Origin: Parasponia andersonii
Lineage: Eukaryota > Streptophyta > Magnoliopsida > Rosales > Cannabaceae
NCBI GenBank assembly: GCA_002914805.1
Contig: JXTB01000090.1
Span: forward strand, 848,840 to 912,839
Direction: 5' to 3'
DNA length: 64,000 nucleotides
Shown here: one piece after another, positions 45,060 through 56,271 of the stretch
Layout of the letters: the number at the start of each line of letters is the position of its first letter
Numbering within the stretch: the stretch's first letter is position 1
Made by a program: the position numbers and the translations under genes
The notes under the pieces: generated by a model
The model's input: the letters and a program-made list of their open reading frames with translations, nothing else
Databases searched by the model: none
What the model was told of the DNA's origin: nothing

Positions 45060-45862
45060 AAAATTTCTCTCCATCTGTATCTCTACTTTCCACATATTCA
45101 ACCACTGTAGTCCATGTTCCTTAATTTTATCCTTGACATAAAAGTAGATAAGAATGATCACCAACTCCTCCTTTATGCCTCATGTCTGAGAGACCATATT
45201 TAGTGTATGTGCTAGACCATATTTAGCGTAGCCATAACAAAATGATTTTTGAGGCCAAGCAATTCTGGAAGTCAGTACATTGGCAGCTGAATATTTCGCT
45301 GAATTCACTAACTTATGGTGCCGAGAAATTTGGTTCTGACTCAACTGAACCGGGTTCCGCCACCAGACAGATGGCTAGAATTCAATTTGGATGTGCGCGT
45401 TTGAGAGTCAGACTCAATTACAGCCATTCTCATCAGAGATCACAAGGGAGTTATAAGGGCAGCCTATGCTAATGTGGTAAACTTCACAAATCCCCTTCTA
45501 GCTGAAGCTGCAGCTCTACTAGCAGGTATCCGGACTGCGATTTTCTTGAAATTCGACTATGTGGTGTTTGATGGGGATACTACTCTGGTGTACAATGGTC
45601 TTATAGATTTAGCAGATGATATTGAATGGGATACAATTTCTATATCCTGTTGGACTGCACACATCTCATACGCTCGATCAGCAATTGGGAAACTTCCTTG
45701 TTCCCAAGACAAGCCAACTTTGGTGCTCTGAGGTGAATGTTTTAGGCTCCATTAATTACCGCTTTCTTTAGTTTGTATGGACTCGGTCCTGCCTTAATGG
45801 TCCGCCTTTGTATTTTTAGCTGTGCTCTTTTTAATTGAATCTCTTTTCATTTCGCAAAGGGC
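45060..45862 (+). pseudogene. LINE 3' segment (RNase H), continuing 32580-34953
   Basis: After the gypsy insertion the LINE resumes. An RNase H-like part is seen at about 45425-45660: AILIRDHKG-type text, then NPLLAEAAALLAGIRTAIFL and YVVFDGDTTLVYNGLIDLAD. A LINE-type 3' end (TTTTCATTTCGCAAAG) is at about 45845-45860, with no clear poly(A). Its frame is broken. Confidence 0.8.
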
Positions 45863-46054
45863 CATGCCGTACAACAGTATCTGACAATATTAATAACGTA
45901 GGAACAAGTATTCCATGAATCGAAAACAAAAGGTTGTGTTTTGCAAATTACACTGATTAAAAATAAATATTATTATACCAGTTCTTAATTTATATAATTT
46001 TTTTTTTGTACATTTATATACATAGATGTGGTAGACAAAATAGACGCCCTAATT

Positions 46055-48703
46055 TCTCACGATCCAAAATCCACAGTTAACAAATTTGGATGCTGAGTAA
46101 TTATCTCTCAATGAACAAAAAATAAATCAATAAATAAAGGAAGAGACAAATTAGTTCTTTTATCAAAATATCAGCAAGCTAATCTCAGTGTAGTTGTGCG
46201 CATTTGGAGATTTAGGGCTTAATAAACAAGTAAGGATTGATACTTACCTGTCTGTCTTGTTGTGATTTTTAGTAATTTAAGGTGAAAATAGTGATGAATA
46301 ATAATTTTTAAAATTTCAGAAAATTTTAAATACTTGAGATTTAAGTTTAGTACTCAAAAATAAGTAAATTATAAGATTAGACAATTTTTTTAAAAAACTC
46401 ACGATATTATCTACCAATATTAAATTTCTAAGTAAAATTTTCATTTTAAGACGAGAGAAAATCATAATTAACTAGTTTAAAAACTTTTATTAATTCATGA
46501 AGTTTAATAAAACAGTTCAAATTAAAACCTTAGACCTATTGTTCAAATAATTTTATATAAAATCATTTTATTTTCTAAGTACTCGATTTAATAACAAAAA
46601 TCATCCTCATACATCTACTTAATAAATATATTACTATTGGCTAAAAAAATTTTGTCTTAGAAAATGGTAATTGATACAGAGTACAAACCAACTAATAAAA
46701 AGGATCGTCACTGTAAACATATGCTAAGCATACTTGCCAGGCCACTAGAATAATTACACAAAATAAATCAACACTTAAAAAGGGGAGGAAGTAAGGGGTG
46801 AGCATGTGAATGCTTAGTAGAAATTCAATTACTTTTTTTTTGAGTTGTTGCAAATTTTACCAAACCTACATGGTTAATACTTTTTCCAAAATTCATTTAT
46901 AAACTAGGTATAAAATAATTAATATTCAAAGTAGTCACATATTCAAAACTAAAACCAGAAATACATATTTGTGCATATCATAAATCAAAGTATCCCATGA
47001 GCTCACACCCACGCGCGTTTATAGGCTCTCATTGAAGGCAGATGTACTAGTCCGCCTACTACAATACCATGATGCCTAAGATGTATCTTATGTATGATCC
47101 TATAGTATGTACGATATGTAACAAGATATATATATATATATATATATATATAATAGTAATAATAATATAAACTATGCAGAACATAACCAAACAATGCTTT
47201 AAAACTCTACTTGATATTATTCTAGAATTTAATATACCTTGGGTAGGAAATTTGCTAAATCATCTAAGATCGTAATTTTATAAACATGTATAGAAGTCAC
47301 ACAATCTAATTCCAGAATAATCCAAGATTTTTCAACAGTTCATTAAAATATTATTCAATTCACGATTTTTCACAATATAGTCATAATGTAAATTTTAAAT
47401 TAAATCATGTATAAAACTAGGTAATTGAACCTAACTCAATTGAGTATCCAAATAGTGCTACGGAGCTATGGAGGAAGTTTCACATCATTTAGGTATCGTT
47501 TAGAAGGCCGGACATCATTTTTGAGTCTTTGATCGATAGGTTTGAAAACTCGATTTTCAATCGGAGCTTCAAATCATGAAACAGACTTCACCACTGAATT
47601 TAGAGAACCGAAAAATATTAGGTTAGACATATAGTTTGACTGATTCGGGCTCGGACCGAATCTGGGCCTACGGCTTATAAAACGAGACTATTCACGAGTC
47701 TCGGAATTTGTGCAATTTCGAAACATAGTGATATTATATATCAAAATTCATTTCTTGACTTCATTAAATCCAAATTTAAAATCAAAAATCAATTTCGAGA
47801 TTCCGAGCGTTGAACAGGCTATAAATCCAAGAATTACAAAAATGTCTCTTTTCGGAATTAATTTAAAAAATATCTATTTGGAAAAGTATTTAGAAAACTA
47901 TTATCTTTGTTGTTTATTTAAATAAATATCACTTTTCTGAAATATTTCAGAAAATATCATTATCACATAATTATTTTAAAAATGTCACTTTCGAAAATAT
48001 TTGAAAAAAATATCGACTTCGCTGGTTATTTGGAAAAATGTCATTTTCGCATTAATATTTTAGAAAATGACAATTTTCAAAGCTCAGCCCAAGGCCTGAA
48101 TCTGAATAGTAATAAACTCTAGCCCAACACTATTTAGTTTTACAAAATTATCACCTTTCTTCCTGAATTAGAAAAATATCACGTTTTTCAATTTAAGATT
48201 TTTTTCTAACTGGATATTATTTTAATATAACGCCAACATATTCATCAATGATTCAATCTTTTCTTCCATCCCATAAAATTTTTACAGCCATAAAAATAAC
48301 ATCACAAAAATAATTGTATTTATGCCACAAATTTATTTGTAAAACGCCGAAATAAACTTAGAAATCGGCTTACCGAAGCTAATTTGTCAGAAAGGGTCGA
48401 CACTAGTCGTGGGGGAGAAATTTCAGCTTGCCGTCTGTGGTAGTGACTGGGTTTTTTTTTTTTTTTTTTTGTTTTTGGCTGAAGAAGAAGAAAGAAGAAA
48501 GAAGGAGAAAACGAAAAAACAAAAGAAAAAGCAAAAGAAAGAAACAGAGAGAGTTGTCAGGTAGAGGGAGAATTAAGGAGAAAAAATATATTTAAAAATT
48601 AAAAATGAGTCCCATTATTTAATTAAAATATTATATATTTATTTATTTATTTTTTTAAAAAAATAAAAAACTAAAATACCCTTGAAAAATTTGGGATTTT
48701 ACA
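46055..48703. repeat. Probable old solo LTR related to 60099-62020
   Basis: The start TCTCACGATCCAAAATCC resembles TGTCACGACCCAAAATCC of the intact family member. The middle has GGGGTGAGCATGTGAATGCT, ACCTACATGGTTAATACTTT and CTCACACCCACGCG landmarks in the same order, and the end reads TTGGGATTTTACA. No target duplication was found (TAATT against TCTTG). The part from 46055 to 46660 does not align convincingly, so the left edge is uncertain. Confidence 0.45.
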
Positions 48704-50303
48704 TCTTGATCTCTTAAAATGAAGGGACAATTAATGTTCTAACATCTCGTTCTTTTCTATTCCATACCGAAACATAGAAAGGGAAAAGGAAAATAGATGT
48801 TGATTACTAACACTACAAGAAGAAGGGTTTTACCGACTCCTAAAGCCATCAGAGAGTGTTTTCCACCTCTTTCGTTTCCTTTTCCTTTATATAACCAAGG
48901 CCTAATTACGAAGCAAACTTTTACTTTAACTAGTGTATATGTCACAAAAGGAAATTATTTGATAAAGAAACTTGATAAAGAAACAAGCTTAGATTCCTTC
49001 CAGCTTGAAAAGCACCATTAAGAGTACATTTGAGACAAATAAACGTACATATTTGAAAGATCCAAGTTTATTTACAGCCTCATTATTTCTTATAAAAGCA
49101 GTTTACTGTGCATTAGCTCTTGCCACCGCAAATAGATCGAATGGCATAATCCTTTACTTACATATATTCTCCACTTTATTTCTTTTTTACTTTAATTGAC
49201 CCGAATCACATAAATATGTTTATGACTTTACATTGATGTTCCCGAATTATGGAACATGATTGTCTGTAGTGACCAATCGGCACTATAGCGCCTAACGAAA
49301 GATGTGAGTGCGCGTTTGCTTTATGTATACTTATTTCTTTTATTAAATTTTATTTTTATCAAGAAATTTTAGTAAATTTGAGTCCCAGTTCACATTTTTT
49401 CTACTCAACTACCTCATAAAATTACCAAAGAAATAAAGAAAATACCAATAGAGGAAAGAGTGGAAAAATATTCACACATGATTAAGATTATCAATTTGCA
49501 ATGCAATTAAGCATGATAAGTAGTTGAATTGGAGTTTTTATGATACGTAGTTAGATCATAAAATAATAAAATTTAATAGAAGAAAATAAAATATCCCTCG
49601 TAAATAAAAAATAATGTTTAAATATTACAACAGTACTATTTTTTTTTAGCATGTATTAATTATAACACAAATTAACAATGTGTATGCCAAATAATGTTAA
49701 TTACACCGTTAACGGACTCTTTTTAGCATATGTGAAATATTGGTCTAAGATTTCAATCACATGAATCCGCACCTCGATCATCCTACCCGGATATATTAAA
49801 TAATTTAAAAGTAGCTAGTACTTGTTACATTTTTACAAGATTGTTTTCTTTTTTTATCAAATGGAGCTAACTGTAATATTATTAAATCTAAAGTAAAAGC
49901 ATATTTTCATTCACATAAAGAAAAAATAAATCTATTTAAAAATATAAAAAAAAGCAGTTAGCTAGAAACTTTTAAACTATTTAAAAATATGTTTAACTTC
50001 GAAAACTGTCTTAGCTAGAAACTTTTAAACTATTTAAAAATATGTTAACTTCGAAAACTGTCTTAGTACAGTAAAACGTTACAAGTGCAAAATCAAGACA
50101 TTCTTTACGCAAGATGGAATCAATCGCAACATATTATAAATTGGGTAACACTTAGATATTCCATCGTACTCAGACGCGACATAGTCATAATATTGTTTCA
50201 ATTAGCTAGATCAGACATATTTTATACTAGTAACACTAGTGCTATATTTTATCAATATATATATATATTATCTTCAGCTCTCTCTAGATTGTCAAAAGAG
50301 AAA
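48704..50303. other. Upstream region of the ankyrin gene
   Basis: No supported gene. A CACTA-like terminus (CACTACAAGAAGAAGGG, 48811) occurs without a partner. A TATA-rich tract (about 50258-50272) lies 30-45 bp before the ankyrin start codon and probably includes its TATA box. Confidence 0.45.
49958..50062. repeat. 53-bp tandem duplication upstream of the ankyrin gene
   Basis: The unit TTAGCTAGAAACTTTTAAAC and the bases up to GAAAACTGTC (49958-50010) repeats at 50011-50062 with one base missing. It ends about 240 bp before the start codon, so it is in the likely promoter. Confidence 0.9.
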
Positions 50304-50808
50304 ATGCAATCCATGAGTGGTAGTACTTTGTTCAAGAAAGCCATGAAAAATCTGTGGAAAGAGGTCATATCTGAATACGCTGATTCGGATGATGCTCACC
50401 TTGCAAAGATCACCAGCTCAGGGGACACCGCGTTGCACGTAGCAATCGCCCATGGCCCTGAAGACTCCGTTCACAACCTGATAGAAGCGATAAAGGCGAA
50501 ACACGGCGATTCCGGATTGAAAGCGGCACTCAGGATCGAGAATAGTGAAGGGAATACTCCATTGCACGTTGCGGCAGCGTTGGGGAACGTAAGTATGTGC
50601 GAGGAAATGGCCCTATCCGACCCGGATTTGGTTACTGTCAGGAACAAGCAGGGCGAGACGCCTCTCTTCATGGCGGTTCAGCAGGGTAACAAGGAAGCTT
50701 TTCTCTGCTTGCACTCGATCTGTGGCTTTGAGCGCAGCCAGGCCTGTTGCACGAGGCTGTCCGACGGCGAGACCATACTACATTGTGCTATTGTTGCTGC
50801 AAACTTTG
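50304..50808 (+). CDS. Ankyrin-repeat protein (ACD6/ITN1-like), exon 1
   Basis: It encodes 168 residues plus one base. Ankyrin repeats are seen at about residues 39-65 (SGDTALHVAIAHGPEDSV), 82-115 (EGNTPLHVAAALGNVSMC), 116-140 (QGETPLFMAVQQGNKEAF) and the start of a fourth at 153 (DGETILHCAIVAANF). The frame is open upstream to 50085. The ATG at 50304 is preferred because of the TATA tract just upstream and because the protein then starts as in relatives. The exon ends at a strong donor, GTAAGT (50809). Joined to 63741 it keeps the frame: the split codon is G|AT, Asp, giving a family-like ANF-D-LAFQII junction. The family are membrane proteins with cytosolic ankyrins and a C-terminal PGG/transmembrane domain, which would lie beyond the window. 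Roles include defence and salt signalling. Confidence 0.88.
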
Positions 50809-51334
50809 GTAAGTAAGTACGCATCTTAATTGGCAAATTATATTGATCTTGTTCATGATTTTAAACTGGTCATCAAAAGAGATCATTCGTTGACATGAGG
50901 TAGCTAGTTTTAATTTCACTGCAGCCACAGAAGACAGTACAATCGATTAAAAATTTCTATTATGTGATCACGTGGCAGTGTACAAAACTCATCATATATC
51001 CAAGAACAACATGTTTTGATTTAAATTCCAGATTAATTTTTGATCCAAGAATACACTTACAAGAAATAAAGAACACAGGTAATTACTCCCATGAGTGAAC
51101 ACCTTAGTTCTTCTTCTATTTTAAGGTAACAATTGATTCTTCATGCTCATCAAACTTTTGACTATGTCAATCTTTATTCAACAAATTTGGCCAAAATAAG
51201 AGCATGATTTATGCAAGTGTTCTCCTAAATTCACCTTACACAAAAATCAAAGATAAAACCTCTATTCTAGTCTCTCAAATATTATTCCGTTAATGTTTAA
51301 ATATAACATGTTACGTTAATATTTAAATATAACA

Positions 51335-53412
51335 TGTTACGTCCCATACCTGAGGACGTACACCACATACCTGTAAGGCAAAACCCCATAGGCATGTAAG
51401 ACATATTTCTATAAACCAATATAATTAAGAATATTTAGTCTCTAATAAATATCAATGTATAATATAAAATCCAATAACTCTTATAAAGTCTCTAAATATT
51501 CAAAATAAATACTATATAGTAGAAACTATAATCCAATAAATTTAAGATGATCAACCTTCTGAGTCTTTATATTTTCTCAATCAAGATGAATAAATTCCTC
51601 TCTTTGAACCATGCACCTCAATTATCACTAAATAAGTTCCCTTTATGATTTTGTTAACTGATAATCTTTAAAACTTAGGATGAAAAAATAAAAGAGTGAG
51701 CTAAAAGCCTACCAAGTAACCAGTAACCTTAATTACTAGCTAGATCAAGTATATATTCTTTGAAAAGGTTAAATGATATATTTCAAAACAAAATAAATTT
51801 GAAAATGTATTAATTTTTAAGATAATCAAATGAGATTGTTTGGAAAGTCACTTTAACACAAAAATAAAAATAAAAAATAAAGTAGATTTTCAAAATCTAT
51901 CGTTTCATTCTCATTGGATAATCATTAATACTTTCAAATTACTTCTCAATAATTTTTGGCGATTATAGCCACATTTAACCCCTATGACTAGGTCCACATT
52001 TATTACACTTAACCCTTATAGCCAAGTCCATATTTACTATATTTGACCCTTGTAGCTAGGCCCACATTTACTACATTTGACCCCTGTAGCTAGGTTTACA
52101 TTCAGTACATACTGTCCATATATAACCCATGTGAAATAGGTCCACATTGCATAGTCATTGAAGAGAGTTTCAAAATACATTCATATACAATAACAGTTCA
52201 AAAATAATTTCACTTTTCTTATTATATCATTGTAATAATTTCTAAATAGTTTTTATGTAACAATATTTATTAACAATGTCATATACTTGATCCATAGTTT
52301 TGTGCAAAACAATTATCTTATAGAATCAAAATACTTTTTAAACAAAACGATTGTTTAAAAAAACTAATTTTGTTTCAATAAATAACTTATTTATGAAAAG
52401 TATATTTTCACTCGAAATCATATTTTTAATAAAATACTCTATAAACATAAGTTTAGTAGAAATAATAAAATATTTAGTTTATGTATAAAAAGTTACTAGA
52501 AAAGACCAAAAGTTACTTACCTCGTTCGTTTTACCTAATCAACTCAAATAATTAACAAATTCTTTTAAGTACTTATTATCATATGAACCATACATAAGAA
52601 CTACAATAGTAAAATCATACTCTAATTACACTAATAATAATGATTACTTGTTGTCCATACACCTATTATGATCAATTCTATAATTATCCTAATAATGTTA
52701 ATTTCTCATGATTTACAATTATTTTAACTTATCTCTAAAAATTACCGAAATTAGGGGACAAGTTCTACCAATGATGGGGATCCTAATAGCACCAAAAATG
52801 TGATTATAGGGTCTATAAGTAAGTCCTATAATGCCCTAAAAGCCGCTGCTACATTTTGCTAAAAATACCCAAAGTTTTAGATATTTTTAGATTCGTAATA
52901 CTCATTTCAATTGGCAATAAATCTCTGGTTATAAGTCCGTTTTTGACAAACTATACCATTAGAAAGATAATTCAATAAGCTTTCCATCTTTATCAAATAT
53001 GACTCAATCAGACTATCAAAATCCCTGACAAGCTAGTCAGAACTTCTACTGTATTTTTACATCTTAGCCCAAAGTATAAAAATTCATAACTTTCTATTAC
53101 CCAACTAAATTACTCAAAATTTGTTTTGTTTAAATTCTAATATCAATAGGTATTATCTTCTATCTGATACTTTCTCATATTTTATAAATAATTTATGAGC
53201 AATTCAAAATCCTAACCCTAGATATTCAATCTCAATCCCAAAATCAAACTAAAACATAAAATTTAATTGGTTAAGAGTTTATTATCTTAGGAGTGAGTCT
53301 CAATAATCCATAACAATGATCTTAAACATCATCTTCTTCTTCTTAAATATGCATAGCCTTCTCTCGTCCTTTGTTTTTTTCCCTCTCTATGGAGCATNTA
53401 CGGGTTGTCACA
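51335..53412 (-). repeat. 3' LTR of the intronic element (2078 bp as given)
   Basis: It starts TGTTACGTCCCATACC and ends GGGTTGTCACA. It aligns with 56272-58551 except that 224 bp of the partner (58315-58538) are missing exactly at the single N at 53398. It contains a tandem array at 51970-52148. Confidence 0.9.
51970..52148. repeat. Minisatellite of about 36 bp in the LTR (left copy)
   Basis: Four to five imperfect units of the form CCACATTTAACCCCTATGAC plus TAGGT follow one another. The same array is present in the other LTR at 56890-57066, so it predates the insertion. Confidence 0.85.
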
Positions 53413-53424
53413 TTCTCCCTCTCT
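53413..53424 (-). other. Polypurine tract of the intronic element
   Basis: The minus strand reads AGAGAGGGAGAA directly beside the 3' LTR. The next bases inward (plus strand AAGAAGTTTAGTCCTC) resemble the conserved end of pol in Del/Tekay elements. Confidence 0.8.
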
Positions 53425-56258
53425 AAAAAGAAGTTTAGTCCTCAAAACTTAAAATCCTGTGTTCTCCAAAGATCAAAATATTAATAGATCCACGTATTCC
53501 TAAGAAAGTCTCAATACTTAGGTAAAACTATGATTATTACTTACTAAATTGAAGTGATCTTTCCATCAATACGATATAAAATTAAGAATGTGAACTTATT
53601 CCAATTTGAGTGATTGAAACGTCAATAAGATCATCACTTTTGAAACTTATCTATCAATAATTCCATTTGTTTCTCGTTCATTGTTATAATTCTTTTACAC
53701 TTTCACCGAAAAAGAGAATAACATGATGACTCAAACTTTTTTTTTTTGGTATTAACAAAGCTAACAGGAATTCTCAATAATTAAAATTCCTTAAACCTCT
53801 AGTACCTTTTTCAATTGCATATTTCTATAATGCTAAGGGTATACTTCTATTTTTTTGTCAATAACTTCAACTATATACAAACATTACTAAGAATAATGTT
53901 TTCTTTCACAAACCTTTGAAACATTCTTCAATATGTCCTTTGTGGTCTATATATACATATGTACTTCTTTTTTTACAATCCATTTATTTCATATCAATAT
54001 TATAAAGCTCAAATAAATCTAATTCAATTTCCAGAATCATGTATAAGGTCTTATAAAACTTAGATACTATATGATATCTTTATCATAAATAACCATAAGA
54101 ATCCTCTTTAATCTCATTGCTTCTAACTTTATTCTTCAATAGGCCAAAGTATCAAATCTAAATCCAATCACCAATACTTACATCAAATACAAATAGTATG
54201 CTTATAACCAAATATTATAGAATTATAAATCTCAATGTTCACCCAAAATAACTATAAATATCAAAACCTAATCGGTTAAGGGCATAAGCCAAGTTTAATA
54301 ACATAAATGTGAGTATACTTAGTCAAATAATACAGTATATACTGATATTTTACAATTTGAGTAATTTTTGATATTCTCGTTATAAAATTTCACTACCATA
54401 TTATCTTTCCCATATAGTATATCAACACTTTTCAACGTTTATTTATATAGTCATCATTCACTTTCCCATAGACTAAACACTAAGAAATATGCTAAGTGAC
54501 TTCTTTCATATACTAGCCCTCAAAATTTTATTAGGTTTTTATCTTAACACTTCTAAGATTTCTAATTTCTCATATTATGATTTTCTCAAAAATATCTTTT
54601 ACAAGTAAGGGAGATCAATGAAATTGCAAATGTGAATATCTTTTCATAAACCATATATTTCATAAAATTCAAATAATTTATTAATCTTAGAAATATTAAT
54701 CGACTTATATGTTCCACTACATAATTTTTTTTGACCTTTTGTTTTATAAACACAATTTTTATTTTTATTTTATTTTTTCATCACCGATAATAGTCGAGTT
54801 CCTAACATTAAAATACTAAGTATTTTGAAAACACTTATCTTGAAATTCTTCCAGTTGCTCATCAAATAAATACTCTTCAATTTATTTGTGTAATCCAATA
54901 TCAATTTCTAAATAAGAGTAATATTAAATACTATCAAATATAAAGATTACTTTCTTCTATATGGTAATATAATAAAATAAAATTGTGAACTTATTTACAA
55001 CAATCATATATTCTAATTTCGACTCTACTACCTAATATCCATAACCATAATCAAATTGTTCATTCACTATATCTCGACTTTTGCTTAGCTTTCAAACAAA
55101 TATTATTAAGATAACATCGTCTCAAAATATGAGTCAGTAAGGCTTTGTATTTTTTTTTTCTAGATAATATTATTCTCTAAATCAGTCCATTATTAATTTT
55201 TCAAAATATTACTCTGTAAATTATTATTCCACTTATAATCATTTAATATTTACAGAAAAACCCTTTAACAAAACTAACCTATTTATTCTTAATCCTCTAC
55301 TGACAATAATATGTACTATCATCAATGAACACAAGCACATAAGTTGACATTTCTCATATAATCTCTTTGTCCTTTATCATTAAAGAAACTAGTTATTCAA
55401 TAAACTTAATCCACTCTATAATTATTTTTATATCTTCATCACACAAATAATTCTATTTTATGAAAAGATTCAAACTAGAATTCATTCCATACTTAAATTA
55501 ATCAGTGAATATTTCAAACAAACTTGTCTTCCTCATATTGACATATAACAAGATAATATCTATTCTGTGAATCTCCTATATCAACATTGTGAGATTAACA
55601 GCTCCGTAGAAATGTAATACAATTTCTTGAGAATCAATAAATTTCACTTCTTTAAGAATTAACAAAGGCTCTTTTCAAATTGGGACAAAAATATTGAGAA
55701 ACAATTTAAGAGATAGAAGATGAAGACAACAAGTAGACTCATAAAAATTTCAATATCAACATTAAAGTAAGACTCACTAACTCTACAACTATCCAATATC
55801 AATAATAAGAGAAGAAGATTCCAACACCCTAGGTCCATTAATCAAATACAAGGGAAAATTAATAACAAAAGTACTAAAGACTAGAAACCTCAATATTCAA
55901 CGAACAGATCTTAATAATCAAAATCTAATGAGAGTACTCAACTTTAAACGATCCCAAAAGTCTATGTTTATTTTCAAATAATTCTAAAAGTCTATGTAAT
56001 GTATATGATCACCAACTATGAAGGTCAAACTAAAGATTCCATCAATGACAAAATTTTAGAATGTAACTTAACCTACTTTAATGTCCGAAAAGACCAAAGT
56101 AATAAACTTATCAAATTTAAACCGATCATCAACTCAAATGAATCTCCATACCAAATAGAAGTTAAGTTAAACTCAAATTATCTTAACTTAGTTACCCCGA
56201 TATTCTAAACCTCATAAGATTAACTTAACACGATGCAAATTGTCAAACTTATCTTAAG
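53425..56258. other. Interior of the non-coding LTR element
   Basis: Strongly AT-rich, with no minus-strand frame of note. One 69-codon plus frame at 55999-56208 is not a recognised protein. Confidence 0.6.
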
Positions 56259-56270
56259 TTCTGATATCAC
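56259..56270 (-). other. Primer-binding site of the intronic element, degenerate
   Basis: The minus strand next to the right LTR reads GTGATATCAGAAC, close to AGTGGTATCAGAGC (initiator tRNA-Met type) with changes in two or three places. Confidence 0.7.
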
Positions 56271-56271
56271 T

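Noticed and set aside
48757..49199. Three frames of 62-74 codons upstream of the ankyrin gene
   Set aside because: No recognisable domain, overlapping on both strands in AT-rich DNA.
50085..50303. In-frame N-terminal extension of the ankyrin protein from an upstream ATG
   Set aside because: It overlaps the probable TATA tract and has no family similarity; the ATG at 50304 gives the normal family start.
51970..52148. CRISPR-like array
   Set aside because: Units are contiguous and degenerate without spacers; it is a minisatellite inside a plant LTR.
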